IMG/VR virus record: IMGVR_UViG_3300027793_000075
Location: 1 to 64,000 of that record
Strand: one strand, 5' to 3'
DNA length: 64,000 bases
From: a virus
Position numbers and translations under genes: made by a program. Shown in pieces: positions 23,638 to 30,943 of the stretch (position 1 is its first letter; the number at the start of each line of letters is the position of its first letter). The notes below the pieces were generated by a model. That model was not told the origin of the DNA. It ran no database searches and worked only from the letters and a program-made list of their open reading frames with translations.

Positions 23638-24630
23638 ATGATTGGAAGTATTCCTACAAAACTAAAGTTATTTGTTTGCAATCCGCGAAAAATAACATTA
23701 AATTATGATGATTTGGAAATTGCTATCGGCAAGCCAATCATGGCAAATGAAACATTTGTAAGTGATGCAGACAATGCAAAAACTTGCGGCACCGGAGAAG
23801 AATGGGCAAAGAAAAACGGCATTTGGAATGGCAACACACAAAAATATGATTTGTTTGGCTATAATGTAGAAGAAGTTGAAAATAAACCAATTACAGATGT
23901 TATTGTAACAAGTTTGGAGCATCGTGGAAATGGTGGACGTGCTTACAAGGTGATCGTCAATGGAAAATATTATGTAGATTTGCGAGAAGACATTCTACTT
24001 GATACCATTTTGAATGCTGGTATTGAAATTGGTGGCAAACTCAAAGGAGAATATATTTGGGCGAGAATTGGCAGTGCGATGAAGCTAATTCGCACCAACA
24101 GTGCATTGCATGAAGAAATGCTTAAAAGCACTGAAATGAACAGTTTGAACAAAATTAAAAATCTACAAGTTGGTAAAATTTACGAAAGCAAGACTCAGCG
24201 ACTCATTTATCTTGGAAAAGTAAATTCTACTGAAGTAGACTTTGTTGAAAAACAAAGTGGAAATTTATATTACAATCGTACCAATAACTTGATCGATGGT
24301 AAATTAGTTACAAAACCTGTTTCTGGAATGCTTTTTTATGAAATTGCATCTTATCAAAAAGATATTAATGCCATGGAAATCAATGCATATCGATTCAGTA
24401 TTAAAAAGTCCCACACACTTCGTGTAGATACAGGTATCGATGCAAAAATTCCTGTCAATTGGCTTGATGATTTGAAGAAAAAAATCTACGATGACGCCAT
24501 TGAGACTGCGAATAGATTTCAAGATGTTAAAAATAGCAAATTTCACGAAGTTTACTATATGACATATTATAGTGCGATTGCCAATATCGAAACAATGCAT
24601 CCTGCATTTGACCGTGCTTTGAAATTGTAA
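23638..24630 (+). CDS. Hypothetical protein
   Basis: 330 residues, not recognised. The N-terminus has LFVCNPRKITLNYDDLE, then a GTGEEWAKKNGIW segment; the rest is mixed strand and helix with no membrane region or cysteine cluster. It lies 6 bases after the Nudix gene and before a promoter-terminator element, so it ends a transcription unit. Confidence 0.6.
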   Translation: MIGSIPTKLKLFVCNPRKITLNYDDLEIAIGKPIMANETFVSDADNAKTCGTGEEWAKKNGIWNGNTQKYDLFGYNVEEVENKPITDVIVTSLEHRGNGGRAYKVIVNGKYYVDLREDILLDTILNAGIEIGGKLKGEYIWARIGSAMKLIRTNSALHEEMLKSTEMNSLNKIKNLQVGKIYESKTQRLIYLGKVNSTEVDFVEKQSGNLYYNRTNNLIDGKLVTKPVSGMLFYEIASYQKDINAMEINAYRFSIKKSHTLRVDTGIDAKIPVNWLDDLKKKIYDDAIETANRFQDVKNSKFHEVYYMTYYSAIANIETMHPAFDRALKL

Positions 24631-24652
24631 ATAAATCAAAGTGTAGAAGTTC

Positions 24653-24680
24653 TTGACTTTAAAAAAAACTAAGCTAGACT
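24653..24680 (+). promoter_or_regulatory. Sigma70-type promoter overlapping a terminator arm
   Basis: TTGACT (24653-24658), 16-base spacer, TAGACT (24675-24680). The -10 is part of the left arm of the hairpin at 24676-24703. Confidence 0.7.
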
Positions 24681-24709
24681 GTCATCATAAACGGTGACAG
24701 TCTTTTTTT
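24676..24709 (+). terminator. Terminator nested with a promoter, ending at a start codon
   Basis: AGACTGTCA (24676-24684) pairs with TGACAGTCT (24695-24703), then T residues to 24709; the ATG of the next gene is at 24710. RNA starting at this promoter (near 24687) would lack the left arm and escape termination. Confidence 0.7.
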
Positions 24710-25408
24710 ATGAAACCCCAGAAAATATTCATAATCCGGCACGGCCAAAGTGAAGGCAATGTAGATAAAACGATTTATCACAAAAAGCCTGATTATGCCT
24801 TGAATCTAACCAATATTGGTATTCAACAAGCCCAATGGGCAGGAACCGAACTAAAACACATTATCGGTAACGAAACACTAGGTGTATATTACAGTCCTTT
24901 TTTTCGCACCATACAGACGCTCAATAACATTTCTAAAACGCTCAATGATGATGGAATCAATAGAATTGCGTTTGCCCGTGAAGAGCCGCGCATTCGTGAA
25001 CAAGAATGGCATGGAAGAATTCCCATTGATTATGACGCAAATTATAGTGATTTGCTAGAAGCAGAACGCGATCAACACGGTACGTTTTTTTATCGATTTG
25101 ATGGCGGTGAAAGTTGTGCCGATGTATATGATCGTGTAAGTGATTTTCTCAATACGCTTCACAGAGACTTTGAAAAAAATACTTATCCGAACAATATTTT
25201 GTTGGTTGCTCATGGTATGAGTATGCGAGTATTTATGATGCGTTGGTTTCATAAAACTGTTTCTGAATTTGAAACTTGGGCAAATCCACATAATTGTGAA
25301 ATCTATACAATGCGACTCAACTCAAATGACAATTATGATTTTGATTTTACAACGATCCGAACCGATCCTGTAATTCATCCTTATCAATGTAAACTTGAAT
25401 TAACTTAA
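24710..25408 (+). CDS. Histidine phosphatase (phosphoglycerate mutase-like)
   Basis: 232 residues. RHGQSEGN at residues 10-17 holds the phosphorylated His, and the second half has LLVAHGMSMR with the other His; PRIREQEWHG is also typical. Members dephosphorylate sugars, nucleotides or proteins; the substrate is unknown. It starts directly after a terminator T run and is followed one base later by a HAD-like gene, so the two phosphatases probably share a transcript. Confidence 0.85.
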   Translation: MKPQKIFIIRHGQSEGNVDKTIYHKKPDYALNLTNIGIQQAQWAGTELKHIIGNETLGVYYSPFFRTIQTLNNISKTLNDDGINRIAFAREEPRIREQEWHGRIPIDYDANYSDLLEAERDQHGTFFYRFDGGESCADVYDRVSDFLNTLHRDFEKNTYPNNILLVAHGMSMRVFMMRWFHKTVSEFETWANPHNCEIYTMRLNSNDNYDFDFTTIRTDPVIHPYQCKLELT

Positions 25409-25409
25409 T

Positions 25410-25835
25410 ATGAATATTGCACAATTGATGATTCGCAATGCCCTGAAGCAAAAGGCTGAAAAGAATTGGGATAAATTGTATTGGGCAATTGATTTGCATG
25501 ATACAATTATTACAGGAACTTATAATCGTTTCAATCATGGCGCCACTATTTATCCATATGCCAAAGAAGTATTAGACTTTCTTCACAGTCATCCAGAACA
25601 TCAGACCATACTATGGTCTAGCAGTCACGATGATGCATTATTTGATATTATCAAGCGATTCGATCTGCGATTTAATTATATCAATAAAAATCACGAAGTT
25701 CCAAGCAACGAATTGTGCGATTTTGACAAAAAATTGTACTTCAATATTCTTATTGATGACAAGGCCGGATTTGATGGAAATGTGGGGTGGGGGGACATCA
25801 AAAACGAACTAATTTATCAGGGAATTTGGAAATAA
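25410..25835 (+). CDS. HAD-like phosphatase
   Basis: 141 residues. Motif I is IDLHDTI (Asp28, Asp31; D-x-x-D-T with the middle Asp in the expected place), motif II TILWSSS and motif IV-like ILIDDKAGFD. It is short and lacks a large cap domain, as in small phage HAD phosphatases that act on nucleotides or RNA ends. It follows the histidine phosphatase gene by one base. Confidence 0.75.
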   Translation: MNIAQLMIRNALKQKAEKNWDKLYWAIDLHDTIITGTYNRFNHGATIYPYAKEVLDFLHSHPEHQTILWSSSHDDALFDIIKRFDLRFNYINKNHEVPSNELCDFDKKLYFNILIDDKAGFDGNVGWGDIKNELIYQGIWK

Positions 25836-25842
25836 TAAACTT

Positions 25843-26280
25843 ATGAAAGAAAATTATATCTTATATATACTTATTCGTAATGATATGCCATCTTTAAATG
25901 CAGGTAAGGCGATGGCACAAGCAAGTCATGCCAGCAATGCATTTATCAAAAAATACGGAACCACCAAACCAGCAAAAGATTGGGCCGGTGAGACTTCTCA
26001 AGGTTTCGGCACCGTAATAGTGTTGAGCGCAAATAAAAAGCAATTGGATGCTGCAATTCACAACAGCGAAGTGGCAGACATTGTAATCGATCCAACATAT
26101 CCATATATTGTTAACAATGAAATAGCGGAGCTTATTGATCCGGCTACGCATACGGTGTCTCCTATTGTTAAAAATGATGGTAGCGTTGTATTGCATCGTA
26201 AAGAGACCACTTGTGGTTATGTTTTTGGAACCAAAGAACAGTGTAAATCTGTAATTGGTAATTTACCACTACATCCCTAG
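25843..26280 (+). CDS. Pth2-like protein, divergent
   Basis: 145 residues. ILIRNDMPSLNAGKAMAQASHAS resembles the Pth2 signature (RND-x5-GKxxAQxxHAS) and the protein at 20998, but the C-terminal half differs and contains TTCGYVFGTKEQC. It may be a second peptidyl-tRNA hydrolase or a relative with another RNA substrate. The key Lys, Gln and His positions appear kept. Confidence 0.7.
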   Translation: MKENYILYILIRNDMPSLNAGKAMAQASHASNAFIKKYGTTKPAKDWAGETSQGFGTVIVLSANKKQLDAAIHNSEVADIVIDPTYPYIVNNEIAELIDPATHTVSPIVKNDGSVVLHRKETTCGYVFGTKEQCKSVIGNLPLHP

Positions 26281-26304
26281 GTCAAAATAAAATAAACAAC
26301 GAAC

Positions 26305-26331
26305 TTGACATGTACTGTATAAAAATATATG
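26305..26331 (+). promoter_or_regulatory. Possible promoter
   Basis: TTGACA (26305-26310) with TATATG at 26326-26331 (15-base spacer) or TATGTA at 26328-26333 (17). The -35 is perfect; the -10 is ambiguous. Confidence 0.4.
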
Positions 26332-26350
26332 TACATCACATAACACTTAA

Positions 26351-27001
26351 ATGAAACTACTTAAATTCAATAATCCTAATATTAATCATTGGGTTTGTTC
26401 AGATTTACATTTGAATCATAATAAAGAGTTTCTATATGTAAAGCGTGGATTCAATAATATTGAAGAACACAATGAAACTGTATTAAATAATATAAATACT
26501 TTGGTTAAACCAGATGATATATTATTTAGTCTCGGTGATTTTTGTTTGACAACTCCAGAGGATAAATTTGAAGAATTGATTAGTAGAATCAATTGTAAAA
26601 ACATTTATTTAATTTGGGGCAATCATCCAAATCCAATTAAAAAGATTTATTACAGAGAAATAGAAAAACAGTATGGACCTGATATTGATGTGTATCCATA
26701 CAGATACAAAAATATTGTATTTGTTGGATATCATCTTGAATGTATCATACAGGGTAAATATGTTGTTCTCAATCATTTTCCTATTGAAGTGTGGGAAAAT
26801 ATGAAAGAAGGATCATATATGCTTTGTGGTCATAGTCATTATAGTTTAGAACGTACTCGTAAAGAAAGTACAGATGGTTTAACTCTTGATTGTGGTTGGG
26901 AGGGTCACAATAGTATTTATAATTTCAATGAAATTGTAACTATTATGAAGAATAAACAGATTCGAACTGTAGATCATCATGTCAAAGCATCAGCAGTATA
27001 A
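26351..27001 (+). CDS. Calcineurin-like metallophosphoesterase
   Basis: 216 residues. All motifs are present in order: SDLHLNH (Asp18, His20), LGDF, WGNHPNP, LNHFP and CGHSHYS. This layout is common in phage phosphoesterases acting on phosphomonoesters or cyclic phosphates. The window has another such enzyme at 41247 near the RNA repair genes. The C-terminus overlaps the next gene. Confidence 0.85.
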   Translation: MKLLKFNNPNINHWVCSDLHLNHNKEFLYVKRGFNNIEEHNETVLNNINTLVKPDDILFSLGDFCLTTPEDKFEELISRINCKNIYLIWGNHPNPIKKIYYREIEKQYGPDIDVYPYRYKNIVFVGYHLECIIQGKYVVLNHFPIEVWENMKEGSYMLCGHSHYSLERTRKESTDGLTLDCGWEGHNSIYNFNEIVTIMKNKQIRTVDHHVKASAV

Positions 27002-27215
27002 AACTGAAATTAACATGTTATTGAGAGCATTGGATAAAACCGATGCTCTCATTACTGATATCACAGTATTTAGTGATTTGTTGCCCTCGAAAAAAATAGA
27101 TCAAAAAATAAAAGACAACCTAAAGAAAATCGAAACCAAGTATAAATTACAGATTTTATTTGGTGACAAACTAAGTGATGTAGCAGAAAAGATGTATAAT
27201 TATTTACCATTTTAA
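26979..27215 (+). CDS. Small hypothetical protein
   Basis: 78 residues, helical and charged, starting MSKHQQYKTEINMLLRA, similar to the start of the protein at 22998. It overlaps the phosphoesterase gene by 23 bases. Not recognised. Confidence 0.55.
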   Translation: MSKHQQYKTEINMLLRALDKTDALITDITVFSDLLPSKKIDQKIKDNLKKIETKYKLQILFGDKLSDVAEKMYNYLPF

Positions 27216-27223
27216 ATATAAAT

Positions 27224-27757
27224 ATGAAACCAACTCTAATGATTAGTTTTTTTGGTGGTCCCGGCTGTGGAAAAAGCATCATGGCTGCTGATGTATTTGC
27301 AAAATTAAAGTGGCAAGGACATACTGCCGAACTGGCATTTGAATACGCTAAAACCAAAGTGTGGGAAAAATCTATTAATGTATTAAACAATCAAGTGTAT
27401 GTATTTGGCAAACAGCATCATATAACCAACCGATTGCTTGGTCAAGTAGAGTTTATTGTCACAGATAGTCCGTTTTTAATTAGCTGTGTTTATGACAGTA
27501 ACAATGATAGCAATTTACAGTCACTTGTTGTCACTGAATATAAAAAGATCAATACATATAATTTCTTTTTGATGCGAGATTCTGATAAATTTGAGGCCGG
27601 GGGGCGTCTGCAAAATTTGGAAGAATCAATCAAAATTGACAATCGTATTATTGATGTATTGAACAAACACAATATTGAATTTGAATCTATAAAAAGCTGC
27701 CCTGAGAATGTTTCTGTTATCGTAGAAAAGATTCTAAAAAAAGTTGCAAGCATTTAA
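27224..27757 (+). CDS. P-loop kinase/ATPase (AAA_28, NadR/Ttd14-like)
   Basis: 177 residues. The P-loop is FFGGPGCGKS near the N-terminus, then LAFEYAKTKVWEKS, QVYVFGKQ and VEFIVTDSPFLI. This pattern fits the AAA_28 family, which includes the nicotinamide riboside kinase part of NadR and many phage proteins. A nucleoside or NR kinase would suit the NAD theme, but specificity cannot be read. It is followed 21 bases later by the macro-domain gene. Confidence 0.7.
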   Translation: MKPTLMISFFGGPGCGKSIMAADVFAKLKWQGHTAELAFEYAKTKVWEKSINVLNNQVYVFGKQHHITNRLLGQVEFIVTDSPFLISCVYDSNNDSNLQSLVVTEYKKINTYNFFLMRDSDKFEAGGRLQNLEESIKIDNRIIDVLNKHNIEFESIKSCPENVSVIVEKILKKVASI

Positions 27758-27778
27758 ATTTTAACCTATAGTAAAAAC

Positions 27779-28258
27779 ATGATTGAAATAATTGATAAAA
27801 ACATTTTTGAACATAATGCTCAATGCATTATCCATCAAGCAAATTGTCATTGCCGCATGGCAAGTGGAGTTGCAGCACAAATACGTCGCTTCTATCCAGA
27901 AGCTGTGGCGGCAGACAATGCAACAACAGTTGGCGATGCTAATAAGTTAGGTACGTTTACTAGTGCAACTGGTAAAGACGGCAAGATTATATACAACTTG
28001 TATGGACAATACAATTTTGGTAATCAAATTCGGCAAACACATTACGAAGGTTTTTACAGAGCAATGGATGCGATACATAAAGATGTTGTAGCCAGAAACC
28101 TAACTACTGCAAGTGTGCCATATAATATTGGTTGCGGTCTGGCAGGCGGTAGTTGGAAGATTGTATCTGCAATTATCGATGAAATTTGGCATAATAGTGC
28201 TGTAGAATTGACAATATGCAGATATGCTCCTGAAAATGCGCGTGATAGAGGATATTAA
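27779..28258 (+). CDS. Macro-domain protein (ADP-ribose binding or hydrolysing)
   Basis: 159 residues, a single macro domain. CIIHQANCHCRMASGVAAQI (about 16-35) is the ADP-ribose-binding loop with the Asn-x-x-x-x-M-x-x-G pattern, and VPYNIGCGLAGGSWKIV (about 118-134) is the second loop. The pattern is closest to ALC1/Poa1p-like macro domains that act on ADP-ribose-1''-phosphate or remove ADP-ribose from proteins. Together with NADAR it suggests reversal of ADP-ribosylation during infection. Confidence 0.88.
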   Translation: MIEIIDKNIFEHNAQCIIHQANCHCRMASGVAAQIRRFYPEAVAADNATTVGDANKLGTFTSATGKDGKIIYNLYGQYNFGNQIRQTHYEGFYRAMDAIHKDVVARNLTTASVPYNIGCGLAGGSWKIVSAIIDEIWHNSAVELTICRYAPENARDRGY

Positions 28259-28263
28259 ATCGC

Positions 28264-28620
28264 GTGCAAGAAGGTATAGACTACACAATTGAAAATGGTA
28301 AATATGTATTTACCAGTAAGTTTTTATTAAAAAGAGGCTATTGTTGTCATTTTGGATGTCGCAATTGCCCATACACAAAAAAATATATGGAAAAAATATT
28401 ATACATGAAAGGCGATTTGCCACATAGAACAGTTATTCAACATGATGATTTAAAATATGATGGAAAGAATTTAATTATTCCCGGATATTGGGCGAGTTCA
28501 ATTGCTGAATATATAAAAAATGTAAATGAAAATAAGATTGCTGAAGACGACAAGGAAGACTTGGAAACCTTCAAGAGTTTTATTTTTGATGTCGAATATA
28601 GTAAGAACGAAGGAAATTAA
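28264..28620 (+). CDS. DUF5522-like cysteine-motif protein
   Basis: 118 residues from a GTG start 5 bases after the macro gene. EGIDYTIENGKYVFTSKFLL then KRGYCCHFGCRNCPY matches the short bacterial DUF5522 family, whose Cys cluster (CC-x3-C-x2-C) probably binds metal. About 80 further residues follow that the bacterial proteins lack, as far as I recall. Function unknown. Confidence 0.65.
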   Translation: MQEGIDYTIENGKYVFTSKFLLKRGYCCHFGCRNCPYTKKYMEKILYMKGDLPHRTVIQHDDLKYDGKNLIIPGYWASSIAEYIKNVNENKIAEDDKEDLETFKSFIFDVEYSKNEGN

Positions 28621-28622
28621 TT

Positions 28623-28841
28623 ATGAATAATAGTAATTACGCCGCCGACCAAATTCTGGAATATTTGTTGAAAAACGGTTGGGTATCAACCAATTGTTAT
28701 TCTTCACAGCGTGTGAAAGCAGATATTGAGCAGATCATAATTAATGCAGCATTATCAAATGTTAAAGTGTCCAACAATTTAGATGTTACTACATTTGATA
28801 GTGCCACTACTTATACGATTCCTGTATATAAATTTGACTGA
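28623..28841 (+). CDS. Small hypothetical protein
   Basis: 72 residues, 2 bases after the previous gene. A helical N-terminal half (AADQILEYLLKNGWV) and a strand-rich end. Not recognised. Confidence 0.55.
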   Translation: MNNSNYAADQILEYLLKNGWVSTNCYSSQRVKADIEQIIINAALSNVKVSNNLDVTTFDSATTYTIPVYKFD

Positions 28842-28849
28842 CAATCCTA

Positions 28850-28878
28850 TTGACTTTTTATAATGTCCGTGTTAGATT
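28850..28878 (+). promoter_or_regulatory. Sigma70-type promoter for a leaderless mRNA
   Basis: TTGACT (28850-28855), 17-base spacer, TAGATT (28873-28878), 6 bases ending TGT, then the ATG at 28885. Confidence 0.65.
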
Positions 28879-28884
28879 GGGTGT

Positions 28885-29064
28885 ATGAAAATTCAAATAG
28901 TAAAAGACAATGAACCGGTTTGCGAAAAAAATTCAATTTCATTGAAGATAAATCAAATCGTTGAAGGTAAACTGATCACAAGAGGTCGGTTTACCTCTAC
29001 TTTTGAGATTGACAATCAACTTGTATGTATTCGTAATTGGAATTGGAAATTAATCACGGTATAA
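28885..29064 (+). CDS. Small hypothetical protein with leaderless start
   Basis: 59 residues beginning MKIQIVKDNEPVCEKNSISL; it alternates strands and ends RNWNWKLITV, a small beta-sheet protein by appearance. Not recognised. The precise promoter-to-ATG spacing supports it as a real gene. Confidence 0.6.
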   Translation: MKIQIVKDNEPVCEKNSISLKINQIVEGKLITRGRFTSTFEIDNQLVCIRNWNWKLITV

Positions 29065-29075
29065 TAAATAAGTTT

Positions 29076-29279
29076 ATGCACACTAACGAAGAATTAGACA
29101 AACTTGCAGAAGAAGTATACGATTGGTGTTGCGCTCGACGCGAAGATAATTTGGATAAAAAGGGCAATCCCGGCGATCCACGCAAAGTAAGTTCTCCGTA
29201 TCCACTTGCTATGGATAATGTAAAAGCATTTTACAGAAATGTAGTAAAATGGCATTTGGAAAAACAAAATAATCCATAA
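29076..29279 (+). CDS. Small hypothetical protein
   Basis: 67 residues from ATG 29076; an upstream TTG would run into the preceding gene. NEELDKLAEEVYDWCCARRED is helical, followed by a GNPGDPRK loop and another helix. Not recognised. Confidence 0.55.
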   Translation: MHTNEELDKLAEEVYDWCCARREDNLDKKGNPGDPRKVSSPYPLAMDNVKAFYRNVVKWHLEKQNNP

Positions 29280-29283
29280 CAGT

Positions 29284-29988
29284 ATGAAAAAAATAATTAA
29301 TACAATTGCGGTCACTGGAGCCGACGATTCAACGTCAATACAAGACATGGTTAAATTGCAACAAAAATATCCATTTATTGAATTTGCAATTTTAATTAAA
29401 TCTCCTACCGTATCGCGCTCCAGTTTTAGTAGATTTCCTTGCATTGAATGGCTAAATAAACTAGCCGAACAAAGTCATTTATTGAATCTATCAATGCATT
29501 TATGTTCGCGGCCTGTAAAAGATATTTTGGACCATGGGGTTTTACCAGATCATATTGCCAATATTAAATACAAGCGCATTCAAATTAATACTCATGCAGA
29601 ACCACATTCTTATTCAAGAATGAGTTTATATAAATGTTTTGAAGAAAATGCAAATACTACTTTTATATTTCAATTAGATGGTGTAAATGAACATATGTTC
29701 ACGGATTCCATTGACGCGGGATATAAAAATATAGCTGGATTATATGATTTGAGTCATGGTGCAGGTATTCTGCCTGACAAATGGATTGAAACTCCAAAAA
29801 ATGGTATTTTATATGGTTATGCAGGCGGGTTGTCTCCAGAAAATGTTGCTTCCCAATTGTCTAAAATTGAAAAATTGACAGATAATACATGGATTGATGC
29901 AGAAACTTATCTTCGAACAGATAGCAAATTTGACCTAAATAAAGTTGTTGCATTTGTTGAAGCATCAAAACCGTGGAATATATTATGA
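29284..29988 (+). CDS. TIM-barrel protein resembling phosphoribosylanthranilate isomerase
   Basis: 234 residues. Strand-loop features are TIAVTGADDST, FAILIKSP, LSMHLCSRP, FIFQLDGV, LYDLSHGAG and YGYAGGLSPENV followed by WIDAETYLRTD. The AGGL-x-P-x-N phosphate-binding loop and the D-x-S-x-G-x-G segment resemble TrpF, which isomerises phosphoribosylanthranilate. The usual TrpF catalytic N-terminal KxCG is absent (VTGAD instead), so another phosphoribosyl or phosphosugar substrate is likely. Confidence 0.55.
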   Translation: MKKIINTIAVTGADDSTSIQDMVKLQQKYPFIEFAILIKSPTVSRSSFSRFPCIEWLNKLAEQSHLLNLSMHLCSRPVKDILDHGVLPDHIANIKYKRIQINTHAEPHSYSRMSLYKCFEENANTTFIFQLDGVNEHMFTDSIDAGYKNIAGLYDLSHGAGILPDKWIETPKNGILYGYAGGLSPENVASQLSKIEKLTDNTWIDAETYLRTDSKFDLNKVVAFVEASKPWNIL

Positions 29989-30185
29989 ATGAAGAATTAG
30001 ACTTAGCTTACATGTCAATTGAAACACTAAAAAATAGAATCAATGTTCTTGAAGAAGAATTACGCATTGTGAAAATTGAGAGAGACCGGCTTAATGATCA
30101 ATATCACAAAAATGCACTATCAGATTATCATTATCATGATAATGATGAAACAATCAGATATGGATTTAACGGGCCGGGGTATTAG
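29985..30185 (+). CDS. Small coiled-coil protein
   Basis: 66 residues from the ATG that overlaps the preceding stop as ATGA. MSIETLKNRINVLEEELR then KIERDRL is a heptad-type coiled coil; the tail is His/Tyr/Asp rich. Function unknown. Confidence 0.55.
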   Translation: MNEELDLAYMSIETLKNRINVLEEELRIVKIERDRLNDQYHKNALSDYHYHDNDETIRYGFNGPGY

Positions 30186-30203
30186 ACACATGTACCTATC
30201 ATT

Positions 30204-30323
30204 ATGAAAAATAATAAAAAAACAAAAAAATGCAATATTTGCAACGGAAATAAATATTACGTCACTTATGACGGATATTACAATCCATGTGGACGATGCA
30301 ATCCTAACGGTAAAATTCATTAA
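30204..30323 (+). CDS. Tiny zinc-ribbon protein
   Basis: 39 residues: a Lys/Asn-rich start, then CNIC and CGRC separated by 15 residues, a C4 zinc-binding layout similar to a half DnaJ finger. The stop is one base before the next ATG. Such mini-fingers are common in phages; role unknown. Confidence 0.55.
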   Translation: MKNNKKTKKCNICNGNKYYVTYDGYYNPCGRCNPNGKIH

Positions 30324-30324
30324 T

Positions 30325-30591
30325 ATGAATGCTAAAGAAGCACAAATGCTTGCGGATGTTGTGTATAATAAACGACATCAATCGGAAATTAATGAAATAT
30401 ATAAAAAAATTCGCGCAGCCGCTGAAAATGGAGATTATATATTAATTTTAAAATATGATCACATTGTACATTATCGGATCATTCCAGTTTTAGAAAAACA
30501 GGGATATAAAGTAAAACATGATACCCGAACACATTGCTGTTCTGAAGGAAGATGGAGAATAGAAGAATTAGTTATTTCTTGGAATGAATAA
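30325..30591 (+). CDS. Small conserved phage protein, paralogue of the 19661 gene
   Basis: 88 residues from the ATG one base after the previous stop. MNAKEAQMLADVV, IYKKIRAAAENGDY, IIPVLEKQGYKV and the C-terminal ISW match the 19661 protein. The presence of two copies 10 kb apart suggests duplication of a useful small protein; function unknown. Confidence 0.65.
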   Translation: MNAKEAQMLADVVYNKRHQSEINEIYKKIRAAAENGDYILILKYDHIVHYRIIPVLEKQGYKVKHDTRTHCCSEGRWRIEELVISWNE

Positions 30592-30612
30592 TATAATAAC
30601 ATCCGTATAAGT

Positions 30613-30903
30613 ATGCACGATTTATCCAACAATATGTTGCTCATGATTGAGCCACAATCTCGTATCAAAGAACCTGCTGTAAATGATGCATATACAGCAA
30701 AAATGGAAATGCTCATGAAAAAAGCAAAACATGGTTCACCATGCAAAGGATTTCATCAGTGTGCGTGTGGTGAATGTAGCACAAATTACGATTTGAAAAT
30801 TGGAAAATACACTACAAATTCACTTGCCGCTCATTATTTACGCTATCATCGTAGCGAAGTTCCTGCTTCCGAAATCGAAAAGTTAAGAAAATTATTTCTA
30901 TAA
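30613..30903 (+). CDS. Small zinc-finger-like conserved phage protein
   Basis: 96 residues. GFHQCACGECSTNYD and TTNSLAAHYLRYHRSEVP, with Cys and His placed for metal binding, fit a phage protein family I recognise but cannot name. The N-terminal third is helical. Function unknown. Confidence 0.6.
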   Translation: MHDLSNNMLLMIEPQSRIKEPAVNDAYTAKMEMLMKKAKHGSPCKGFHQCACGECSTNYDLKIGKYTTNSLAAHYLRYHRSEVPASEIEKLRKLFL

Positions 30904-30909
30904 AAAGAG

Positions 30910-30937
30910 TTGACTTTGTGAAGTAACATGCTATCAT
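30910..30937 (+). promoter_or_regulatory. Sigma70-type promoter for a leaderless mRNA
   Basis: TTGACT (30910-30915), 16-base spacer, TATCAT (30932-30937), 6 bases ending TGT, then the ATG at 30944. Confidence 0.75.
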
Positions 30938-30943
30938 AAATGT

